Shown: positions 8,656-16,353 of the stretch, piece after piece
Layout: every line of letters starts with the position of its first letter
Position numbering within the stretch: the first letter of the stretch is position 1
Assembly (NCBI RefSeq): GCF_000775285.1
Contig: NZ_JJML01000042.1
Coordinates: forward strand, 1-64,000
Reading direction: 5' to 3'
From: Neosynechococcus sphagnicola sy1
Lineage (GTDB): Bacteria > Cyanobacteriota > Cyanobacteriia > Neosynechococcales > Neosynechococcaceae
Length of the DNA: 64,000 nucleotides
The notes under the pieces: model-generated
Databases searched by the model: none
Seen by the model: the letters and a program-made list of their open reading frames with translations, nothing else
Told to the model about the DNA's origin: nothing
Position numbers and translations under genes: made by a program

Positions 8656-10344
8656 ATGAGTACGACAGCAGCAATTCTCTATAAAAAGGATGGCTACGAT
8701 ACCAGTGGTAAACGCCTGATGGGTCGTCAGGCCGCTGGGGAGGGCTTCCTGAAAAGCTTAGTCCAATATGGCACGGCGGATTCCCTGTTTTGCTGTGCTG
8801 CCACTCGGGATGAGTTTGCCGAATTTTGCAAACAAATTCATCGTTGGATGCAACACCCCCGCAAAGTACAGTGGCTGCCCGAAGCGGATCCGCGATCGCT
8901 ATCCCAGGCTGGGACGCTCTACCGTCCCGATGGCATCTTGGCGGATCTGGCATGGCAGCGACGATTTCTCGATCCCCAAGCTTACAGCCTGTGTGGAGTT
9001 ACCCATACCATCGCTAGTCGCGGGGTGATGCAGGCCATTGGGGATCTGTTGATTGCGCCAGTGCAGCCCTGGGATGCCTTGATTTGCACCTCTCAGGCGG
9101 TCAAGACCGCCGTTGACCATCTCTTGCAAGACTGGGCTGACTATTTGGCTCAGCGCCTCGGGAGTCGCCCAGAACCGCTGCTGCAACTCCCTGTAATTCC
9201 CTTGGGCGTTGACTGTGACAGTTTCGCCCCCCCCGTCCGCGCCGCCGATCTACGGCACCAACTCCGCCAGCGCTTGGGCATTGGGGCTGAGGATATGGTG
9301 ATTCTGTTTGTCGGACGCCTGATCTTCTACGCCAAAGCCCACCCGGTGCCCATGTATCAGGCGGTGGAGCAGGCGGCTCAGACCACCCAGGCCAAGATTC
9401 ATCTGATTCAAGCCGGCTGGTTTGAAAATCCCAGGGAGGAAGCAGCCTTTAAAGAGGCCGCCCAACAGTTTGCCCCCTCGGTGAAGCATTTGTTTTTAGA
9501 TGGACGTCAACCCGAGATTCGGACGGGTATCTGGTCAGCCGCCGATATTTTTGTTTCCCTCTCCGACAATATTCAAGAAACCTTTGGCCTCACCCCCATT
9601 GAAGCCATGGCATCGGGGCTACCCGTAGTGATTACGGACTGGAATGGCTATCAGGAGTCCGTCCGCCAAGGCATCGATGGCTTCAAGATTCCGACCCTGA
9701 CCCCCCCTGCCGATGCCGGACTGGATCTAGCCGCTGGTTACTTCAGCGATGCCCTCAATTACAGTACCTTTGTGGGGCATGCCTGTCTGGCAACGGCGGT
9801 GAATGTGGAAGCCTGTACCCAGGTTTTGATCAACTTAATGACCCAACCGACCCTGCGACAACGCCTCGGGGAAAACGGGCGGCAACGGGCGAGGGCTACC
9901 TATGACTGGCGAGTGGTGGTGGCTGCCTATGAGCAGCTGTGGCAACAATTGGCTGAGATTCGCCAATCGGCGACGATGGCAGCCCCCCTGTCCCCCGGTC
10001 AGCCACCCCATCCCCTTTGTCCCGATCCCTTTCGGTTGTTTCGTCACTACCCAACCCTGGCGTTAACCCCTGACCTGCGATTGAGCTTGGGGCAGATGGC
10101 ATCTCCCGAATCCTTAGCCCTCGTGCGCCAATCCTGGATGAGTGGATTTGGAGCCACTGAGCGGCTACCCCACACGGTGCTGGATGCCCTGTTAGCAACC
10201 CTCACGGTCACTGGATCGCTATCGGTGGCCGAAATTCTGGCTCAGTACTCTGACCAGGATGCCTCAAAGTTGGCGAGATCGCTGGTGTATCTTTTGAAGT
10301 TTCAAGTCCTCCGTTCCGACGACCCGTCCTGGCAACTTTTCTGA
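8656..10344 (+). CDS. GT4-type glycosyltransferase with extra C-terminal domain
   Basis: A 562-residue cytosolic glycosyltransferase of the GT-B fold. The central part has the hallmarks of family GT4: ILFVGRLIFYAKAHP at the start of the nucleotide-sugar domain and LSDNIQETFGLTPIEAMASG with the E-x7-E pattern, followed by LPVVITDWNGYQE. After the GT4 domain (to about residue 440) comes a Pro-rich joint and some 100 residues of unknown nature ending in a helical SLSVAEILAQYSDQDASKLA segment that could be a small winged-helix. Substrate and acceptor are unknown. A second GT4 gene follows after 6 bases, so the two probably act in one pathway. Confidence 0.8.
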   Translation: MSTTAAILYKKDGYDTSGKRLMGRQAAGEGFLKSLVQYGTADSLFCCAATRDEFAEFCKQIHRWMQHPRKVQWLPEADPRSLSQAGTLYRPDGILADLAWQRRFLDPQAYSLCGVTHTIASRGVMQAIGDLLIAPVQPWDALICTSQAVKTAVDHLLQDWADYLAQRLGSRPEPLLQLPVIPLGVDCDSFAPPVRAADLRHQLRQRLGIGAEDMVILFVGRLIFYAKAHPVPMYQAVEQAAQTTQAKIHLIQAGWFENPREEAAFKEAAQQFAPSVKHLFLDGRQPEIRTGIWSAADIFVSLSDNIQETFGLTPIEAMASGLPVVITDWNGYQESVRQGIDGFKIPTLTPPADAGLDLAAGYFSDALNYSTFVGHACLATAVNVEACTQVLINLMTQPTLRQRLGENGRQRARATYDWRVVVAAYEQLWQQLAEIRQSATMAAPLSPGQPPHPLCPDPFRLFRHYPTLALTPDLRLSLGQMASPESLALVRQSWMSGFGATERLPHTVLDALLATLTVTGSLSVAEILAQYSDQDASKLARSLVYLLKFQVLRSDDPSWQLF

Positions 10345-10350
10345 ACCTCT

Positions 10351-11574
10351 ATGCGAGTTCTGTTTCTCCATACCAACTTTCCGGCTCAGTACCGGCATGT
10401 GGCTCTGGCTCTGAGTCAGGATCCTAAAAATCAGGTGGTTTTTGGGACTCAAAACCAAGAAGTGGAACTGGGGGGAATACGCAAAGCAATTTTTCAACCC
10501 TCCCGTGAGGCCCATCCCAGCACCCATCACTACATTCGCCCCCTGGAATCTGCGGTTTTAAACGGCCAAGCGGTCTTCCGGCTAGCCAACCAACTCCAGG
10601 CTGCGGGTTTTGTCCCCGATGTGATCTGTGGCCATTCTGGATGGGGGCCAACCCTCTACATGAAGGATGTCTTCCCCAAGACCCCGCTCCTCTGCTACTT
10701 TGAGTGGTTTTACCATGCCCGAGGGTCCGATGCGGACTTTGATCCGGCCGCCCCCCTAGCCATGGATGACTTACCCCGCATCCGGACAAAAAACGCCCCG
10801 ATTTTGCTTGATCTCTACAGCTGCGATCGCGGACTTTCTCCCACCCACTGGCAGCAGTCCCAATTCCCCCCCGAATTTCACTCCAAGATTTCCGTGCTCC
10901 ATGATGGGGTGGATACCAACTACTTCCGCCCCAACCCCGGCAGCAAACTGGTGCTGCCCAACCTGGATCTCTCCCAGGTGGATGAGCTGATCACCTATGT
11001 TTCCCGGGGGATGGAACCCTACCGGGGATTTCCTCAGTTCATCGAAGCCCTGGCCCATATCCAACAGCGTCGTCCCCACTGCCATGCGGTAATTGTGGCC
11101 TCGGAACGGGTGTGTTACGGGAAGTCGCTGCCCAACGGCATCAGCTACAAAGACTACATGCTTAAGAAAGTACCGCTGGATCTGTCGCGAGTGCATTTTG
11201 TGGGGACGCTCCCCTACGGACTATACCTGAAGGTTCTTCAAGCCTCCTCAGCCCACATTTACCTTACTAAACCCTTTGTACTCTCCTGGTCGATGATTGA
11301 GGCCATGTCGGCCGGGTGTCTGGTGGTTGGTTCCGCCACCGCTCCGGTGAAGGAAGTGATTCAGGACGGTAAAAATGGGCTGCTGTTTGATTTCTTCTCC
11401 CCCACCCAGTTGGCCGATCGCATTGATGAGGTGATGAATCATCCTACCCGGTTGGCCTCCCTGCGGGTGAATGCTCGCACCACCGCCCTGGAAAACTATG
11501 CCTTAGCAAAATTGCTGCCCCAGCATTTGCAATTGATTCAAAATGTGGCGCAGAGATCCCTCGTTCCTGGCTGA
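10351..11574 (+). CDS. GT4-type glycosyltransferase
   Basis: A 407-residue glycosyltransferase of the GT-B fold. The N-terminus MRVLFLHTNFPAQYRHVALA is a typical acceptor-domain start, and the donor domain has ITYVSRGMEPYRGFPQFIEA and PFVLSWSMIEAMSAGCLVVG (the E-x7-E site is modified), followed by DGKNGLLFDFFSP. It is encoded 6 bases downstream of the other GT4 gene and they probably form an operon. No membrane segment is present. The sugar and acceptor are unknown; the neighbourhood suggests exopolysaccharide or protein glycan assembly, which is inference. Confidence 0.8.
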   Translation: MRVLFLHTNFPAQYRHVALALSQDPKNQVVFGTQNQEVELGGIRKAIFQPSREAHPSTHHYIRPLESAVLNGQAVFRLANQLQAAGFVPDVICGHSGWGPTLYMKDVFPKTPLLCYFEWFYHARGSDADFDPAAPLAMDDLPRIRTKNAPILLDLYSCDRGLSPTHWQQSQFPPEFHSKISVLHDGVDTNYFRPNPGSKLVLPNLDLSQVDELITYVSRGMEPYRGFPQFIEALAHIQQRRPHCHAVIVASERVCYGKSLPNGISYKDYMLKKVPLDLSRVHFVGTLPYGLYLKVLQASSAHIYLTKPFVLSWSMIEAMSAGCLVVGSATAPVKEVIQDGKNGLLFDFFSPTQLADRIDEVMNHPTRLASLRVNARTTALENYALAKLLPQHLQLIQNVAQRSLVPG

Positions 11575-11669
11575 AATTTATATTTTTGGGAACATGGGGC
11601 TGCAACTACAATTTTGAAATAGCTGCGGCAAGATCAGCAAAATTCCAATCATCTTCCAAGGGGCACCGG

Positions 11670-13035
11670 ATGAATAAATATCGACTGGTCGCAGGTTTGA
11701 TTGTCTTTGCCATGGTCTTTGTCAGTGGTCTGATGGTGACCAGCAATGCCATCGGTGCCTTCCTCGCCGGGAGTGTCCTGGGCCTGATCAGCTTTTTTCA
11801 ATTTGGGCAAGTTCACACCTCGTCCCCGGTCACGGCGATCGGAAAAACCCTTCTCAGGGGTGTCGGAGAGGGAGTCGTTGAGTTCCCCTGCTACCCCAAC
11901 CGTTCAGCCAATTACACCGGAACTCCCGCCGCCCCCCCCTCCCCAACCCACAACCCTGGTGGTCGCACCGGACAGCCCCTACCCCACCTTGGGAGCAGCC
12001 ATCAGCGCTGCCGTGCCGGGATCTACGATCCAGGTTCAACCGGGCACCTATCGCGAGAGCCTGGTTGTAGATAAACCCTTACTGATTGAAGGAATTGGTG
12101 CTGCCGAGCAAGTGGTGATTCAAGCTGAAAACGGCCCCTGTCTGCGGATACAGACTGATCAGGCAACAGTGCGCAATCTCCTCCTCCTCGGTCAGTCTGC
12201 CGCCCACTATGCAGTCGAGGTTCACCAGGGAGAACTCCGACTCGAACGCTGTAACATTATTACCCTCAAAGCCTTGGGTAACCTGGGGGTTCAGGGTGCC
12301 TGCGCCCGAATTGCGATCGCTGAGTGTGGCATTTATGTCGGTGAGGACTCCGCAGGAGTTGTGGTGGCAGATAACGGGGGTGGCACCATCGAGAACTGCC
12401 TGATCTCCGGGAGTCCCAATAGCCAGATTTTAGTGGAGATTAAAACCGGGGGAGATCCGGTGATACGAGGCTGTCAGATTCTCCATGGACATCACCATGG
12501 CGTTGTCATTTCCCAGAATGCAGGCGCTACCATCGAGTCCTGTGAAATCGCCCACAATGGCGGTGCTGCCATCGCCATTCTCACGGGAGGCAACCCCCTG
12601 ATCCGTCAATGTCGGATTCATCATAACCAAGGGAATGGGATTTTGGCGGCTGACGAAGGTCGAGGCACGATCGAGCAGTGCGATATCTTTGGCCATGCCC
12701 AGTCAGAGGTCTTGATTACCACCGCAGGCAGCCCCATTTTCTGGCAATGTCGAATCCACGAGGGGCAGCAGTCCTGCTTGGAGGTTGTGGAAGCTGGTCA
12801 GGGAACCCTCGACGAATGCGATCTCTTTGGCAGTTCAGCAACCGCTCCAGTCGTTGTGATTGAATCTGGCGGGGATCCGCTAATCCGCCACTGTCAAATT
12901 CGCGATGGTCATGCCTACGGACTGGTGGTTCGCAACCAAGGCAAAGGCACGATCGATGGCTGTCACATCGCCGGTAACCGTGAGGGAGCTTGGACGGTGG
13001 CACCAGATTGTCAGGTTGTGGGCTTGGCGACTTAG
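11670..13035 (+). pseudogene. membrane-anchored right-handed beta-helix protein, frameshifted
   Basis: An N-terminal frame starting MNKYRLVAGLIVFAMVFVSG encodes two hydrophobic helices and runs up to a T6 run at 11793-11798; from there the sense moves to another frame, giving a basic patch (FTPRPRSRR), a Pro-rich linker (ELPPPPPPQP) and a long parallel beta-helix. The helix shows about 23-residue coils of the form GGxPxIxxCxIxxxxxxGV, with the pectate-lyase-like start YPTLGAAISAAVPGSTIQVQ resembling DUF1565/NosD/CASH domains. Dropping one T joins both parts into about 454 residues. Such proteins bind or cleave polysaccharides, or act as scaffolds. The rest of the gene is undamaged, which argues for a sequence error, or slippage on the T run. 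Confidence 0.65.
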
Positions 13036-13043
13036 GGAACTAA

Positions 13044-13186
13044 GAGGATGTTTTAAAAGGGTCGTCTTGAGCCTCAAATACGACTCAGTGGTGCAATCTA
13101 AAATCCATAAACCCTGATTCTGTCGTAGCGGTCTCTAGGTGGTCTGAGTGGTTGGATACACCCAGGAAGACTTTTAAAACATCCTC
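13044..13186. mobile_element. 143-bp MITE with 16-bp perfect terminal inverted repeats
   Basis: GAGGATGTTTTAAAAG (13044-13059) recurs as its exact reverse complement CTTTTAAAACATCCTC (13171-13186). TAA directly flanks both ends (13041-13043 and 13187-13189), fitting a 3-bp target-site duplication. There is no ORF between the ends, so this is a non-autonomous element; the TNA-type duplication fits IS5-superfamily (IS1031-like) transposition, which is inference. It inserted immediately after the beta-helix gene stop. The remaining sequence up to 13470 contains nothing I recognise. Confidence 0.75.
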
Positions 13187-13470
13187 TAAGCTCCCCTTTC
13201 TATCTTTAAACCTCTTGAACCATCAACTCCAAATTGGCAGCGCAATGATTATTTACTGTACCACTGAGTCATCCCCAATCTGATTTCTAAACAGGTGTAA
13301 CCTAGCCAGCAACAGAGTTTCATTCATTGAGTTGAGGGTCTAAATAAATAGGCTGGCAACCCGATCCAGAAACCCCCGCTACTCAGTGGTCGATCAACCC
13401 TAGAGATGAATGGGGGTGACATTTGAACGAGACAAAGATCGATTTCATCAAGGCAGAGATCGCAGAATAC

Positions 13471-14698
13471 CTAGAATCTGACTGGCAAGGCATCAAATCC
13501 CTTAAAGACTAGGCTCGTTTGTCGAGGGATAGCAGTGAGATCGCGGTCAAAACTAAGATTAGGCATCCGTTTGAGTAAGGTGTTAAAGCAAATGGTTAAC
13601 TCCATGCGAGCCAGAACCGCACCTAAACAAAAATGAAACCCCTGGCCCAAACCCCAAGTGCTCATTGGGCGATCGCGTGATCTGGAACTGATCCGGATCG
13701 ATAAACCTCTCAGGGTCATGATTGGCGGCTCCCAGCCCTAGGGCAATTACACTGCCTGCTGGAATCCCTTGCCCGCCGATGGTTAGATCGGTCTTGGCGA
13801 TACGAAATACAAAGGGTGCAGGGGTATCGAAGCGGATCATTTCTTCCACTGCCAACGGCATCAGCTCTGGATGATCTTGTAGTTTTTGCAGCTGATCAGG
13901 ATGTTGGAGCAATGCATGGACGCCGTTGGGGATCAGATCGGTTGTGGTGAGATGACCAGCATTCAAAATTAGAATGCAAAGGGATGGCAGCTGCTCTAGG
14001 TCAAGTCCCTGCTCCTCATAGGCTAGGGTCAGCAGGCTGATCATGTCTGTTCCGGGGTGCTGACGCCGTGCTTGAATCAGTTGGCGGATCAGGGCTGTAA
14101 ATTGAACAGCTCCCTCATCAGCTTTTCTGGCAAGGGATTCAATGTTTTGTCCACCGGGTGCGCCCCAAAAGGTGCCAATATCCAGCGCCCAGCGGATCAG
14201 ATCCCCTTGATTGGCCTCTGGCACCCCAAAAATTTCGGCAATGATCAGGGCAGGCAGGGGGACGGATAAATCGGCCACAATATCCATCACGCCGCGATCT
14301 TGCACCCGATCCAACAAAGCATTGGTTCTCGCCAGGATGATGGAGCGCCAACTCTCCAGTGCCCTAGTGGTAAATCCCTGGTTCGCCAGTTTACGCAAGC
14401 GGCTGTGATCTGGTGGATCTTTCTCGATCAACATATTGTTGGTCAGGCGCAGGAAATTTTGAATCAACGACTCATCCAAATTGCCCAACTGTTGAACAAA
14501 TAATGAGCTGCGATCTGCACTGAGACGCTCATCTCGCAGAGCGGCTTCAACGTCTTGATAACGGGTGAGCAACCAGTAACCCAAGGCATCTGAGTAATGA
14601 ACTGGGTTTTCCTCACGCAACTTTTTGTAGAGGGGATAGGAATTAATCTGGGCTTCAGGGGTAAACAGATTGTAGGTGGGTGGCTGGGCTGTCGGCAT
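13471..14698 (-). pseudogene. cytochrome P450, frameshifted at the haem-binding motif
   Basis: A class I-like bacterial P450 of about 408 residues. Recognisable are the N-terminus YPLYKKLREENPVHYSDALG, C-helix region KDPPDHSRLRKLANQGFT, I-helix ILILNAGHLTTTDLI, the ExxR of helix K (AVEEMIRFDTPAPFVFRIA) and GAANHDPERFIDPDQF. The haem motif is split: one frame reads HLGFG and the other QGFHFCLGAVLARME. Removing one base at 13641-13648 restores FGQGFHFCLG with the haem-ligand Cys. The rest is intact, so sequence error or very recent inactivation is likely. The I-helix has Leu where Glu/Asp usually precedes the conserved Thr. Substrate is unknown. Confidence 0.8.
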
Positions 14699-14830
14699 CG
14701 TGGATGTTCCTGGAACTAAATCTATTCAGGATTACGACTGCTGAGCAAAATTGGATCTATTGAATCCATCGTTCCAGGCTTTCCTGGAATTATCATGGAG
14801 GGTGCCAACTGAGTTCGTCTGTCAGCTTTC

Positions 14831-14835
14831 AGGAG
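14831..14835 (+). promoter_or_regulatory. ribosome-binding site supporting a CTG start
   Basis: AGGAG lies seven bases before CTG at 14843. The protein read from that CTG (M-SLNVITVPVDGDQPPTG) fits the family's usual N-terminus, whereas the first ATG at 14900 would start inside the first beta-strands (LMVALHGWG). Confidence 0.5.
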
Positions 14836-14842
14836 AAACCCT

Positions 14843-15460
14843 CTGTCACTTAATGTCATTACCGTTCCCGTCGATGGCGACCAACCGCCCACGGGTCTCA
14901 TGGTAGCGCTCCATGGTTGGGGTGCGAATGCCTTGGATCTGGCCTCCCTGGTGCCAATGCTAGATCTCCCCAGTTATGAATTCATTTTCCCCGACGCTCC
15001 TTTTACCCATCCTCAGGTACCGGGTGGCAAGATGTGGTATGACTTTCAGGGAAACCAGGGACTGGCAGAGAGCCGAAAATTACTCTTGGAGTGGTTATTG
15101 TCCCTCGAAAGTAGCACGGGGATTCCGCTCTCACGAACCATTTTGAGTGGTTTCTCCCAGGGCGGGGCGATGACCCTGGAGGTGGGTTTAAGCCTCCCTT
15201 TGGCGGGACTGATTTCCCTGAGTGGCTATTTGCACCCAATGACGCAAACAATGCCTGCGACCCTGCCCCCGGTGCTGATTGTCCATGGTCGCCAGGATGC
15301 GGTGGTGCCTGTGGCAGCAGCACAGAAGGCACGGGATAGTTTGCAAGGGTTAGGGGCAGCGGTGCAGTATCAGGAATTGGACATGGGGCATGAAATTCGC
15401 CCGGAAGTCCTGCCCTTGATGGAACGGTTTGTGGTCAATGCGATGGCACAGCAGGATTAA
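14843..15460 (+). CDS. phospholipase/carboxylesterase-family hydrolase
   Basis: A 205-residue alpha/beta-hydrolase of the dienelactone/carboxylesterase group. MVALHGWGANALDLASLVP forms the oxyanion-hole region, ILSGFSQGGAMTLEVGL holds the nucleophile elbow (G-F-S-Q-G), LIVHGRQDAVVPVAAA the acid and MGHEIRPEV the catalytic His. Homologues I recall in cyanobacteria start MSLQ-like and continue VPPTTGQPPTG, which is why the CTG with a good ribosome-binding site is preferred to the ATG at 14900. Substrate is unknown. It lies 4 bases upstream of an ABC permease gene and heads a run of co-directional genes. Confidence 0.75.
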   Translation: MSLNVITVPVDGDQPPTGLMVALHGWGANALDLASLVPMLDLPSYEFIFPDAPFTHPQVPGGKMWYDFQGNQGLAESRKLLLEWLLSLESSTGIPLSRTILSGFSQGGAMTLEVGLSLPLAGLISLSGYLHPMTQTMPATLPPVLIVHGRQDAVVPVAAAQKARDSLQGLGAAVQYQELDMGHEIRPEVLPLMERFVVNAMAQQD

Positions 15461-15464
15461 TGGC

Positions 15465-16346
15465 ATGACAATGACCCGAGTTCAGGTTCCCTGGCTGTTC
15501 CAGGTGGTGGGTCGTCTGAGTGTCTCCCAGCGAATGACCCAGGTGGGATTGATCGTTACCTTGCTGTTTGTGCTGATTGCAGTTTTAGCTCCGAGTTTAC
15601 AGGCTTGGGGATGGCTTCAAAGTCCAACGGAATCCTTACTCAACCCGATACACGAGCCCCCCTCGCTGCCCTACTGGTTTGGGACAACCCGCCAGGGCTA
15701 CGATGTTTTTTCCCGCACCTTATTTGGGAGTCAAGTGGCTTTGCAGGTGGTGGTACTGGCTACGGGACTGAGTTTAGTAGTCGGTGTGCCCCTGGGATTG
15801 GTCAGCGGCTATTTGGGAGGGTGGCTGGATCGGGTGTTGCTATTTGTCATGGATAGCATTTACACCCTGCCGGGTCTGTTGCTGTCGGTCACCCTAGCTT
15901 TTGTGGTGGGGCGGGGGATTTTCAATGCAGCGATCGCCCTCAGTATTGCCTATATTCCCCAGTACTATCGGGTGGTGCGCAACCATACGGTGAGTGTGAA
16001 AAACGAGCTATTCATTGAAGCAGCCCAGGCACTCGGTGCCTCAACCTGGGCAATTCTGTCGCGTTATTTGTTGATGAATGTGATTCAGAGTGTGCCCGTG
16101 TTGTTTACCCTGAACGCGGCGGATGCCATTCTCACCCTGGGAGGGTTGGGCTTTTTGGGGCTGGGACTGCCCGATGAGGTGCCAGAATGGGGACATGACA
16201 TGCGCCAAGCTCTGGATGCCTTGCCAACGGGGATTTGGTGGACGAGCTTTTTCCCAGGTTTGGCGATGACCACCTTGGTGGTGGGGCTATCTCTGCTGGG
16301 AGAGGGGTTGAATGAATTCCTCGATCGCCGTTCACGGGTTCGCTGA
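15465..16346 (+). CDS. DppC-like ABC transporter permease
   Basis: A 293-residue inner-membrane permease of the oligopeptide/dipeptide type. Features are the N-terminal helix (LIVTLLFVLIAVLAPSLQAW), the family segment YWFGTTRQGYDVFSRTLFGS, six predicted helices and the EAA loop EAAQALGASTWAILSRYLL that contacts the ATPase, ending with GGLGFLGLGLPDEVPEWG. It starts 4 bases after the esterase stop; ATG at 15471 is an alternative. No ATPase, second permease or solute-binding gene lies nearby, so partners must be encoded elsewhere, as is common in cyanobacteria. Confidence 0.85.
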   Translation: MTMTRVQVPWLFQVVGRLSVSQRMTQVGLIVTLLFVLIAVLAPSLQAWGWLQSPTESLLNPIHEPPSLPYWFGTTRQGYDVFSRTLFGSQVALQVVVLATGLSLVVGVPLGLVSGYLGGWLDRVLLFVMDSIYTLPGLLLSVTLAFVVGRGIFNAAIALSIAYIPQYYRVVRNHTVSVKNELFIEAAQALGASTWAILSRYLLMNVIQSVPVLFTLNAADAILTLGGLGFLGLGLPDEVPEWGHDMRQALDALPTGIWWTSFFPGLAMTTLVVGLSLLGEGLNEFLDRRSRVR

Positions 16347-16353
16347 GTGGGGA

